This document shows positions 19,186 through 27,479 of a stretch of 64,000 bases of DNA, in pieces. Positions within the stretch are counted from its first letter, which is position 1. Every line of letters starts with the position of its first letter. Source of the stretch: Desulfitobacterium chlororespirans DSM 11544 (GTDB taxonomy: Bacteria; Bacillota; Desulfitobacteriia; Desulfitobacteriales; Desulfitobacteriaceae). Under the pieces are notes generated by a model, which saw nothing but the letters and a program-made list of their open reading frames with translations, made no database searches and was not told the DNA's origin. A program made the position numbers and the translations under genes. The stretch covers positions 248,001-312,000 of the forward strand of contig NZ_FRDN01000003.1 in NCBI RefSeq assembly GCF_900143285.1. Reading direction: 5' to 3'.

Positions 19186-19223
19186 AAAGTACCTGTTGGA
19201 GACTTAACCATCAGGTACTTTTT
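19186..19223 (+). terminator. Terminator of the second LysR gene
   Basis: AAAGTACCTG pairs with CAGGTACTTT, followed by T-rich sequence. It lies 50 bp past the stop codon. The remaining 19224-19447 has only a second small dyad, CTTCGGGCC-N5-GGCCCGAAG at 19247-19269. Confidence 0.8.
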
Positions 19224-19447
19224 CTATCTTAAGCGAAGCGGCCCATCTTCGGGCCAACATGGCCCGAAGTGGCACGGGTTTGGGGCAGGCCCCAATAAGC
19301 AATTTTTTTGTGTTTTGGAGGCAGGGCAAAATACAAAAAACAGGCAAGTGTATTGACACCTGCCCTGCTTGCCGGTTAGCGGAAACAACGAAATAGCACA
19401 CTATAGCGGCCATAAAGTATTGTGAATATGGGAACAGACTCCTTGTT

Positions 19448-20380
19448 CTAGTTTTCGTATAAGGCAGCTATCTCATGTATTCTGCGCTTCATTTCTGTGC
19501 GGATATGTAACGGCTCTAAACACTGGCATTTATCCCCAAAACTGAAAAGAATAGTGTAGTAGTATTCGTTCTCTATGAAAGGAAAACTAACAATGTAATG
19601 CTCATCACCGTCTGGCGAAAAGTGTTCATAAGTGCAATAATCAAGTACCCTGTCCAGGACAGATTTATGAATCCGAATTTTGATTTTGGTTTGCATAGTT
19701 GCCAAAATATCAGTAAAATCCAACTGCGGTTTTTGATAATCCCGTGGCGTGAAAAATTCCTCTTGTATGTGTAGGTTTGATATGCGGGATAGTTTGAATA
19801 AGCGAAAATCATTTCTTTTATAGCAATACCCTTGCCAATACCAATGACTGCTTTTCAATACAAGCTGATACGGCTCGGCTGTTCGTGCGGTTTTATTTCC
19901 GTAGCGGTCTGCATATTCAAAGGTCAGCAGCTTGCTTTCCTGTAAAGCTGTTTTGATCATTTCTAAATAGGGTTGTATGTTCCTGTTGCCCATCCACGGA
20001 CTTAAATCTATAGATAGTTGATTTGCTTTTAATTCAATGTCTTTCGCTCTGTCGGCGGGGATAAAACTCCTGACTTTCGCAAGGGCGTTGACCAGTTCAT
20101 TCCCTCGTATCATGTTGGAAAGACTGGAAAGCCCCATCAGGATAGCGGAAAGGTCGGCAGTCGAAAAAACCTTTCTATCAATCTTGTATTGCTGCATGAT
20201 TTCAAAGCCGCCGCCCACTCCCGATGTTGAGCGGACAGGAATACCCGCCATGTTGATCGTGTCTATGTCGCGGTAGATTGTGCGGGGTGAAACTTCAAAC
20301 CTATCTGCTAACTCCTGTGCGCCGATCCGCTCTTTATCAAGGAGTATCATAATAATGCTGACAAGCCTGTCAACTTTCAT
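19448..20380 (-). CDS. HTH/WYL-domain transcriptional regulator (YafY family)
   Basis: 310 residues from ATG 20380, 8 bases after AAGGAGG; the longer frame upstream has no ribosome site. The N-terminal helix-turn-helix (LADRFEVSPRTIYRDIDTIN) is the HTH_11 type. The WYL domain follows at about residues 125-215 (SHWYWQGYCYKRNDFRLFKL), then a WCX-like C-terminus. Such regulators sense nucleotides or other small ligands. It is divergent from an isochorismatase-like gene, its probable target. The gap holds a TTGTTG...CAACAA dyad. Confidence 0.9.
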   Translation of the reverse strand: MKVDRLVSIIMILLDKERIGAQELADRFEVSPRTIYRDIDTINMAGIPVRSTSGVGGGFEIMQQYKIDRKVFSTADLSAILMGLSSLSNMIRGNELVNALAKVRSFIPADRAKDIELKANQLSIDLSPWMGNRNIQPYLEMIKTALQESKLLTFEYADRYGNKTARTAEPYQLVLKSSHWYWQGYCYKRNDFRLFKLSRISNLHIQEEFFTPRDYQKPQLDFTDILATMQTKIKIRIHKSVLDRVLDYCTYEHFSPDGDEHYIVSFPFIENEYYYTILFSFGDKCQCLEPLHIRTEMKRRIHEIAALYEN

Positions 20381-20501
20381 CTGATAGCCTCCTTCCCAAA
20401 TTTCTTTTTTATCATCATAGATTGTTGCCATACTGTTGTCAACAATTGCATGGTACGATAAAAAAGCAAACAAATCAATCCACCGATCAGGAGGAGACAC
20501 T

Positions 20502-21023
20502 ATGCAGAAAAAAGCCTTAGTCATCATTGATATTCAAAATGATATAACAAAAAATTATAAGGATATTATTGACAACATCAATAAAGCTATTGATTGGGCA
20601 GTCAATCATAGTATTCATGTTACTTATATAAGGCATGAAAATTTATCCGCCGGCACGAGGACTTTTAAACCCAATACATATGGGTCTGAATTAGCTTCAG
20701 ACTTGAAAATAGTATCAAAAAATGTTTTTACAAAATACAAAGGAAACGCATTAAGCAGTGAAGAATTTACCGACTTTATTAGTAAAAATGAAATAGGTGA
20801 GTTCTACATCACAGGAGCAGACGCTGTTGCTTGTGTTAAATCAACCTGTTACAACTTATGCAAAGCAAATTATAGCGTTAATGTCTTATCAGATTGCATT
20901 ACAAGTTATGATAAAAGGAAAATTGACGAAATGGTGCGCTATTATGAAAGTAAAGGCAGTAAAATCATTAGTTTAAATGACTTGTTACCTAATCACATCT
21001 TTGAAGCACAGAAACATTACTGA
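20502..21023 (+). CDS. Isochorismatase-like cysteine hydrolase
   Basis: 173 residues from ATG 20502 after AGGAGGAG. The triad can be placed: Asp in VIIDIQND (about residue 11), Lys in FTKYKGNA (about 79) and Cys in TGADAVACVKSTC (about 112). The family includes nicotinamidases and isochorismatases acting on amide or vinyl-ether bonds. The substrate is unknown. AT-rich compared with most of the window. It is divergently paired with the WYL regulator. Confidence 0.85.
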   Translation: MQKKALVIIDIQNDITKNYKDIIDNINKAIDWAVNHSIHVTYIRHENLSAGTRTFKPNTYGSELASDLKIVSKNVFTKYKGNALSSEEFTDFISKNEIGEFYITGADAVACVKSTCYNLCKANYSVNVLSDCITSYDKRKIDEMVRYYESKGSKIISLNDLLPNHIFEAQKHY

Positions 21024-21214
21024 ACTCAGTCCATGAAGAAGGCCGACAGAACCTTGGATAGTGCTCATATCTGCCGCATAAGCGGAAAAGAAAAAATGTA
21101 TTACCACTGAACAGCAGCTTTGAGAAAATCAAAGCCGCTGTTCTCTGTATATGGAGGGCTTAATTAGTTGCGCCCCTTTTATAAGACATGGCGGCATTAA
21201 GGAGGAATGTTGCC

Positions 21215-21280
21215 ATGTCTTATTATGCTTATTTGGATCTATGCAACAGGCCGCCAATTAAGGACAGCGGCCTAATGTGA
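21215..21280 (+). CDS. Possible 21-residue small ORF in a structured leader
   Basis: ATG 21215 follows AAGGAGG at 9 bases and encodes MSYYAYLDLCNRPPIKDSGL plus Met, ending at TGA 21280. A hairpin (21181-21222) has arms ATAAGACATGGC and GCCATGTCTTAT, extended by G-U pairs. It places the ribosome site in the loop and the start codon in the stem. It looks like a translationally gated leader peptide. Coding is not proven. Confidence 0.35.
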   Translation: MSYYAYLDLCNRPPIKDSGLM

Positions 21281-21421
21281 GCCAGCCGACAAAAAGGCTT
21301 GACTTTGCTTAGCTGGTCTGTTTTGTGAAAACCCGGAATTGCGATGTTTTACAGGAGGCGTGGAACGAACATTCTGTTATGGGGATAATTCTACATCCCA
21401 TAGAAAAATAGTTGCAAAGCA

Positions 21422-21471
21422 TTGACACATATCCCTACACAATGTAGAATATAATCGTCTACACGACGTAG
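21422..21471 (+). promoter_or_regulatory. Promoter with two BlaI/MecI-type operators
   Basis: TTGACA (21422-21427) and TAGAAT (21445-21450) are 17 bp apart. Two dyads overlap or follow it: CTACACAATGTAG at 21435-21447 and CTACACGACGTAG at 21459-21471. Both resemble the TACA-TGTA sites of BlaI/MecI repressors. Confidence 0.85.
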
Positions 21472-21493
21472 AATAATGAATGGGGTGGCTTTT

Positions 21494-21880
21494 ATGGGTA
21501 AACTTCAAAAGATGTCGGAGGCTGAACGGGAAATCATGCAGTTTGTATGGGCGGCCGGCCCCTCGGTTTCCTCTGCAAAATTACTTGACGATTTAAAAAC
21601 GATTAACAGGGAGTGGAAGCCCAACACGGTTTTAACCTTTCTCGCCCGCTTGATCGAAAAAGGTATTTTGACCTCTGTACGGCATGGGCGGTCAAACGAG
21701 TACATACCGCTGATTACCGAGAGCGAATACAAACAGTTTGAAACACGAACGTTTCTTAACTCTGTCCATGACGGTTCTGTAAAGAGTTTTATCACCGCCT
21801 TATACGAGGGCAACGACTTGACCGCCGAGGAAATAGCCGAACTAAAACAGTGGTTTTCGCAAAAGGAGGCAAAAGAATGA
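21494..21880 (+). CDS. BlaI/MecI-family repressor
   Basis: 128 residues from ATG 21494 (GGGTGG upstream); an ATG at 21476 is possible. The winged helix-turn-helix fits BlaI: LSEAEREIMQFVW-like start, then WKPNTVLTFLARLIEKGIL. It should bind the two TACA-TGTA dyads in front of it and be cleaved when the sensor is activated. It overlaps the sensor gene by ATGA. Confidence 0.92.
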   Translation: MGKLQKMSEAEREIMQFVWAAGPSVSSAKLLDDLKTINREWKPNTVLTFLARLIEKGILTSVRHGRSNEYIPLITESEYKQFETRTFLNSVHDGSVKSFITALYEGNDLTAEEIAELKQWFSQKEAKE

Positions 21881-23390
21881 ACACAGCGTTTATCGCCGTA
21901 CTTTTGATGTCGGCAACGGGTATCGTGCTTGTTTTGTGCCTGTTGCTTTTGCGTCCTTTGACAGCCAAAACCCTAACCGCAACCTGGCATTATCGTATGT
22001 ACATATTAGTGGTATTGTTTCTGCTTATTCCTGTTGGCATTGTGGGCGGCAATCTTTTTTCAAACATACCAGGTACGACGAATCAGGGGCTTCCCAATGT
22101 GCCTGCCATCCTTAATGATCTGATAACCGTACAACAAACGGATCTATTACCATCACAAACCGGGCAGGCTTTACCCCAGACAGACCCTACTGCCCTAAGG
22201 CCCGCCGCGCCTGTAACGGCTGTCTTTATCCTAAAAACGTTTTATCATTTTTACCGCTTATCTGGCTTGCTGGGGTTTTCGTGTTCATTATTTTGCATGG
22301 TATTCAGTTTATTCGGTTTAAGCGGAAAATCATGCGGACAAGTTTGCCAATTGATGATCCGGGAACACTTCTGGCCCTAAAAAACTCGATGACTGAAATG
22401 GGTATAAAGGGCAAGCTCCGGCTATTGTCAAACAATATCATTAAAACACCCATGCTGGCCGGCCTGTTCAAAACATGGTTAATACTGCCCGAAGTGGCAA
22501 TGAGCGAAAGGGAGCTTAACGTTATTCTCAAGCATGAGCTTACTCATTTCAAGCGGCGTGATTTATGGGTGAAATTTCTGACGCTTGTGGCAAACGCAAT
22601 CCATTGGTTTAATCCGGCCGCGTACCGGCTGACGAAAAACATTGATACTTTCTGCGAGCTTTCCTGTGACGAGCAGGTGGTATCGGATATGAACAGGGAA
22701 GAACGGCAATTTTATGGCGAAACGATCCTCAATGTCCTGTGCAGGGTTATCCATCAACATTCGGGCATGTACGCTACCCTTGCGGAATCAAAAAAAGGAA
22801 TGGAAAGAAGGTTGACACATATGATGAACGTAAAAAACACCTCAAAACCAATTGTTATCATTTCATTTATGATCGCTGCTGCATTATGTTTAACAGGCTT
22901 TGCGACGGCATCAGTCATGAATGTAACCGGAGCGGAAAAATCGTCTGTTGGGGAATCAAATACAACGGAGGATACCTATGCCGGTGGAAATTACCTTTGG
23001 CCTTTAACGGGTTATCATGTTATCAGCGCTGAATATGGTTCTCGCATGCACCCGGTTGAAAAGGCCATGGTCTTCCATGATGGGATAGACATCCCGGCAC
23101 CTGGCGGCACTCCCATACTGGCGGCCAATACGGGTAAAGTCGTTGAGAAAGGCAAAAATGCGACGGACGGCTATTATGTCATTTTAGATCACAGCAACGG
23201 TCAAAAAACTTTCTATTCCCATCTATCAGACTATGCAGAAAGCCTTGCCAATGATGATACGGTACAACAAGGTGATATCATTGGCTATGTCGGTAAAACA
23301 GGCGATGCAACAGGTAATCATCTGCACTTTGGCTTGACTGTTGACGGTGAGCACATTGACCCGATGAGCGTTTTTACAGAGGAGAATTGA
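21877..23390 (+). pseudogene. BlaR1-type M56 sensor peptidase fused to an M23 domain, with frameshift
   Basis: ATG 21877 overlaps the repressor stop and follows AAGGAGG. The first frame gives membrane segments up to about 22240; the second carries the rest. One missing T in the TTTT run at 22240-22243 would restore FLSFLPLIWLAGVFVFIIL and join both. The middle has the M56 zinc site KHELTHFKRRD and ELSCDEQVV. After another membrane segment comes an M23 (LytM) domain with HDGIDIPAPGGTP and HLHFGL. Family knowledge: BlaR1/MecR1 sense beta-lactams and cleave the repressor. The M23 domain in place of a penicillin-binding sensor suggests recognition of peptidoglycan. The frameshift may be real or a sequencing error. 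Confidence 0.8.
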
Positions 23391-23617
23391 GCTTAAATCA
23401 TCTTGCCTGGCAAAGGGCGGCAAATAAAAAAGCCGTCATTTGACAGAGGATGTTGGCGGTCAAATAGGACACCGATGAAATGTTGCGTAGAAACAGAGAA
23501 ACGGCGCAGCTTTCCGGCCACACCGTTCCCTGTTGACACTACTTCCTTATTGACGCCCGCCTTTGCGCGGGGTTCTTTATGGCTGCGGTATTCTTAATTC
23601 AAGGTCGCTTCATCCCC
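23391..23617. other. Short intergenic region
   Basis: I see no supported gene. It contains weak GC-rich dyads (for example CGCCCGCC...GCGCGGGG around 23550) between convergent transcripts. Confidence 0.4.
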
Positions 23618-24601
23618 TCAGACAATGGACATATCGTATAATAAGCAGGCTGTCCTGCTATCCTGGGAGGTTGGGATGAGAGCCGGATCGGTCACTTTAC
23701 ATTTTTCCATGGCCACAGGGCAGCGTGTATGGAAACGGCAGCCGGCGGGGGGATTGGCCGGGCTGGGGAGATCTCCTTTTAAAAGAATCCGCTCTCTGTC
23801 CCGCAGCTTGGGATCGGGTAAGGGTACGGCGGCTAATAAGGCCTTGGTATAGGGATGATGAGGGTTGGCGAACAGTTCCTCTTTCCCGGCGAATTCAGCG
23901 ATTTTGCCTAAATACATGACGGCGATTTGATCGCTGATGTGCTTGACCACTTGAATTCCGTGGGCGATGAACAGATAGGACAGTCCCAAATCCTTTTGAA
24001 TTTCTTTCAGCAGATTGAGAATTTGGGCTTGAATGGATACGTCCAGGGCTGAAACAGGCTCATCGCAGACGATCAGTTTGGGCTGGAGGGCAAGGGATCG
24101 GGCAATGCCGATTCTTTGTCTTTGTCCCCCGGAAAATTCAATGGGATACCTGCTGCCGTGATAAGCGGCCAGCCCCACTCTTTCCAGCAGTTCATCCACC
24201 CTTTTCCCCCGCTCTTTATGGGTCCCCACTTTATGGAGAACAAGGGGCTCGGCAATAATATCGGCGACCGTCATGCGGGGATTCAGTGAAGAATAGGAAT
24301 CCTGGAAGATCATCTGCAGGTTCTTGCCCATGGCTTTTTTGCTTTTGTACTCGGAAAGCTTTCTCCCTTCAAAATAGATCTCCCCGGCGGTGGGCTCGGT
24401 AAGCCCCACCACCATGCGGCCGATGGTTGATTTCCCGCAGCCGGACTCCCCCACCAGACCCACGGTTTGACCGGGGTAAATATCCAGGCTGACACCGTCC
24501 ACAGCTTTTACGGAATTGCTTTTTTGGCCGAAAAGCCCGCTTCCCACCGGGAAGTGTTTTTTAATGCCCTGGAGTGACAAGAGCGGTTGCTTCTCTGTCA
24601 T
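23618..24601 (-). CDS. Oligopeptide/dipeptide ABC transporter ATPase (OppF/DppF type)
   Basis: 327 residues from ATG 24601, 9 bases after GGGAAGGGGG, overlapping the end of the preceding ATPase gene. Walker A is GESGCGKST, the ABC signature is SGGQRQRIGIARSLA and Walker B is LIVCDEPVSALD. The C-terminal oligo_HPY extension (PAGCRFHTRCPVAMEKC) marks the Opp/Dpp/nickel subfamily. It powers import with the permeases at 25614-27414. Confidence 0.95.
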   Translation of the reverse strand: MTEKQPLLSLQGIKKHFPVGSGLFGQKSNSVKAVDGVSLDIYPGQTVGLVGESGCGKSTIGRMVVGLTEPTAGEIYFEGRKLSEYKSKKAMGKNLQMIFQDSYSSLNPRMTVADIIAEPLVLHKVGTHKERGKRVDELLERVGLAAYHGSRYPIEFSGGQRQRIGIARSLALQPKLIVCDEPVSALDVSIQAQILNLLKEIQKDLGLSYLFIAHGIQVVKHISDQIAVMYLGKIAEFAGKEELFANPHHPYTKALLAAVPLPDPKLRDRERILLKGDLPSPANPPAGCRFHTRCPVAMEKCKVTDPALIPTSQDSRTACLLYDMSIV

Positions 24602-25598
24602 CTTCATCATCCCCCTTCCCTGATGTGTGGAGCCAGCAGGAAACCCGGTTCCCTGAAGGGTGCTGCTCCAACTCGGGAGCAACCTCGTGACATTTCGCCA
24701 TGGCCGACCCGCAGCGGGTCACGAAATTACAGCCCGTGGGCAGTTCCAGGGGATTGGGCACCACCCCCGGAATGGCGTCCAGGGTTTCCTTGGAGGGTCC
24801 GGACAATGACGGAATACTGACCATCAGCCCCTTGGTATAGGGATGCCGGGGATGGGCAAAAATGTCTTCCACATTACCTTCTTCCACAATCTTTCCGCAA
24901 TACATGACCAGCACCCGGTCGGCGGTTTCCGCTACAACACCGAGGTCATGAGTAATCAGAAGGATAGAAATCCCAAATTCCTTCTGCAAATCTCTCAACA
25001 GATTTAAGATCTGGGACTGGATGGTCACGTCCAGGGCTGTGGTCGGTTCATCAGCGATCAGCAGTTTCGGATTGCAGGCCAGAGCGATGGCGATCATGGC
25101 TCTTTGCCTCATCCCGCCGGATAATTGGTGGGGGTAATCCTTGAGACGCCTTTGGGCATCAGGAATGCCGACTTTATTGAGCAGCTCCAGGGCGGTTTTT
25201 TGCGCTTCCTTAGGGCTGACTTTTTTATGAAGCAGAATCGCTTCGGCAATTTGCCTGCCGATGGGATGGACCGGGTTGAGGGCGGACATGGGATCCTGGA
25301 AAATCATGGCGATGTCGTTGCCGCGGATCTTTCTTAATTCTTTTTCCTTTAGTTTCAATAAGTCCCGGCCTGCAAAGAGGATGGAACTGTCCGGACGGTA
25401 TTTGATGGCGCCGGCATTCAATCTCATGATGGAAAGGGAAGAAACACTTTTCCCGCTTCCTGATTCACCGACTAAGGCGACAATCTCACCTTTGGCAATG
25501 GTGAAGGAAACGTCATCCACAGGCTTGATTTCACCTTTGGACGTGGGGATGTAGGTTTTTAAATGATTGACTTCCAGCAAGGGTGTTTCTGTCTTCAA
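24561..25598 (-). CDS. Oligopeptide/dipeptide ABC transporter ATPase (OppD/DppD type)
   Basis: 345 residues from TTG 25598, which follows GGGGGGAG at 6 bases. Walker A GESGSGKS, signature LSGGMRQRAMIAIALA, Walker B LLIADEPTTALD and the oligo_HPY tail (PTGCNFVTRCGSAMAKC) are present. It pairs with the OppF-type ATPase downstream to drive peptide-type solute uptake. Confidence 0.95.
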   Translation of the reverse strand: MKTETPLLEVNHLKTYIPTSKGEIKPVDDVSFTIAKGEIVALVGESGSGKSVSSLSIMRLNAGAIKYRPDSSILFAGRDLLKLKEKELRKIRGNDIAMIFQDPMSALNPVHPIGRQIAEAILLHKKVSPKEAQKTALELLNKVGIPDAQRRLKDYPHQLSGGMRQRAMIAIALACNPKLLIADEPTTALDVTIQSQILNLLRDLQKEFGISILLITHDLGVVAETADRVLVMYCGKIVEEGNVEDIFAHPRHPYTKGLMVSIPSLSGPSKETLDAIPGVVPNPLELPTGCNFVTRCGSAMAKCHEVAPELEQHPSGNRVSCWLHTSGKGDDEDDREATALVTPGH

Positions 25599-25613
25599 GT
25601 ATCTCCCCCCTTT

Positions 25614-26456
25614 TTAGACTATCTTTTGTTGTTTGGGATCAAGGGCTACCCTCAGACCATCGCCGAGGAAGTTTCCGGCCAGGATGGTCAGCATGATGGC
25701 AATCCCGGGATAAACGATCATCCAGGGATTAATGTAAATCAGACTGTAGCCTTGCTGGATCAGGTTCCCCCAGCTGACATCGGGAGGCTGGGCGCCCATG
25801 CCCAGAAAGCTGAGGGTGGTTTCCGTAAGAATGGCCATACTGAGGTTGAAGGAAGCCTGGACAACGATGGGCGGGGAAATATTGGGAAGAATGTGTCTGA
25901 ACATAATCCAGACAAAGCCCGCCCCGGAGATCTTCGCCGCCTCCACATAGGGCTCCAGCCGTACCTGCAGGGTCTGACCTCTGGCCAGTCTGGCGAATTT
26001 CGGGGTAAAGACAATCCCGATGGCCATCATGGCATTCCAGAGGTTGACGCCCAGGGCGCTGGTAATGCCTAAGGCCAGGATGAGGGCAGGAATGGCGATG
26101 ATGGCATCGACGATGCGCATGAAAACATCATCGATCACACCGCCGAAATAACCGCTTAAGACCCCCAAAGGCACCCCGACCAGGAGGGGAATCATAATGG
26201 CAAACAAGGCCGACTTAATCGCCGTCTGGGAACCCATGAGCATTTTGCTCAAAACATCACAGCCCAGCCCGTCCGTACCCAGCCAATGCTCGGCACTGGG
26301 GAGCTGCATGACTTTGGTTAAATCTTGCTTGAAGGGGTCATAAGGTTGAATATGAGGAGCAAGCAGGGCGACGCTGACGAGCATGACCAGGAAAATAAAG
26401 CTGGCAAAAGCGAGTCTTTCCGCCCTCAAGCGTTTAAAAATCGTTTTAAAACTCAT
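25614..26456 (-). CDS. Dipeptide/oligopeptide ABC transporter permease (OppC/DppC type)
   Basis: 280 residues from ATG 26456 after GGGGAG. An N-terminal membrane segment is followed by HWLGTDGLGCDVLSKMLMGS, a hallmark of DppC/OppC. The EAAxxxG-type coupling loop lies near EAAKISGAGFVWIMFRHILP. Partner of the OppB-type permease encoded 14 bp upstream. Confidence 0.94.
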   Translation of the reverse strand: MSFKTIFKRLRAERLAFASFIFLVMLVSVALLAPHIQPYDPFKQDLTKVMQLPSAEHWLGTDGLGCDVLSKMLMGSQTAIKSALFAIMIPLLVGVPLGVLSGYFGGVIDDVFMRIVDAIIAIPALILALGITSALGVNLWNAMMAIGIVFTPKFARLARGQTLQVRLEPYVEAAKISGAGFVWIMFRHILPNISPPIVVQASFNLSMAILTETTLSFLGMGAQPPDVSWGNLIQQGYSLIYINPWMIVYPGIAIMLTILAGNFLGDGLRVALDPKQQKIV

Positions 26457-26469
26457 AGTAAGCTCCCCT

Positions 26470-27414
26470 CTAATACTCGATTCGCGGATCCAATAAGGCA
26501 TACACAATATCGGTCAGGAAGTTAATCACCACGACCATCACAATCATGACCAGGACAACACCCTGGACCACGGTGAAATCCCGCTGGCCAATAGCATTGA
26601 TCACCAGCTGGCCCATGCCCGGAATGGCAAAAATGTTTTCCACAACCACCGTGGCACCCAGCATGGTGCCCATTAAAAGACCGATGGTGGTGACCACGGG
26701 CAGCATGGCGTTTTGCAGGCCGTGCTTGAAAATCGCCCGGTAGCGGCCGGCCCCTTTGGCATAGGCGGTGCGTATATACTCCGCATCCATGGTTTCCATC
26801 AAGGAGGAGCGCAATTGCCGGGTGATGACGGCTATCCCGGCTAAACTCAGGGAGAAGCCGGGCAGCAGGATATGTTTTAAAAAGGAGCCCGCGCCGTCGG
26901 TAATGCTGATAAAGCCGGTGGCCGGCAGCCAATTCAGGTTTAAGCTGAAAATAATAATCAGGATCATAGCGCATAAAAAATTGGGTACCGCTGTGCCCAA
27001 GGTTCCTAAAAAGCGGGCGGCATAGTCCATCCAGCTCTTGGGAAAGTAAATGGAGGTAATGGCAAAAAACATCCCGCCGGCAATGGCAAAGGTCATGCCC
27101 ACGGCAACCAGCTGGATCGTAATGGCAAGGTGCTGCTGGATGGCGTGTCCGACCAGTTGTCCGGTAAAGAGGGATCTCCCCAAATCCCCATGAACCGCGT
27201 TATTTAACCAATGAATATATTGCATGATCACCGGTTGATCCAGCCCTAATTGCTGGCGCAGTTCCGCCACTTTTTCATAGGTGGCATTTTCACCGAGAAT
27301 GGCCAGGACCGGATCACCCGGGATGAGCAGAATCAGAGAAAAGACGACGAGGGTGGTAATGAACAGCATGGGGATGACGTAAAGGAAGCGCCGCAGCATG
27401 AATTTCAGAAACAT
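26470..27414 (-). CDS. Dipeptide/oligopeptide ABC transporter permease (OppB/DppB type)
   Basis: 314 residues with six membrane segments. It has the LRRFLYVIPMLFITTLVVFS start, LIPGDPV motif, EYIRTAYAKGAG coupling loop and C-terminal DPRIEY, all typical of DppB/OppB. ATG 27414 follows AAAGGAGG. Confidence 0.95.
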   Translation of the reverse strand: MFLKFMLRRFLYVIPMLFITTLVVFSLILLIPGDPVLAILGENATYEKVAELRQQLGLDQPVIMQYIHWLNNAVHGDLGRSLFTGQLVGHAIQQHLAITIQLVAVGMTFAIAGGMFFAITSIYFPKSWMDYAARFLGTLGTAVPNFLCAMILIIIFSLNLNWLPATGFISITDGAGSFLKHILLPGFSLSLAGIAVITRQLRSSLMETMDAEYIRTAYAKGAGRYRAIFKHGLQNAMLPVVTTIGLLMGTMLGATVVVENIFAIPGMGQLVINAIGQRDFTVVQGVVLVMIVMVVVINFLTDIVYALLDPRIEY

Positions 27415-27479
27415 TATTATCCTCCTTTAAAATGGAGTGAAGCAGGATCGAAATCCCACTTCACCATTTCAACTACAGA

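Larger units (their letters stand above)
21024..21493. other. Intergenic region with hairpins, a small ORF and the BlaI-type promoter
   Basis: After the hydrolase stop there is a 15-bp stem with one mismatch (21109-21143, GAACAGCAGCTTTGA with its complement), likely its terminator. 21181-21280 holds a structured small ORF and 21422-21471 the regulated promoter, both listed separately. Confidence 0.6.

Noticed and set aside
19204-19413. 69-codon minus-strand frame
   Set aside because: No ribosome site, overlaps a terminator hairpin and shows no recognisable features.
23403-23597. 64-codon plus-strand frame
   Set aside because: No ribosome site and no family features; probably noncoding.
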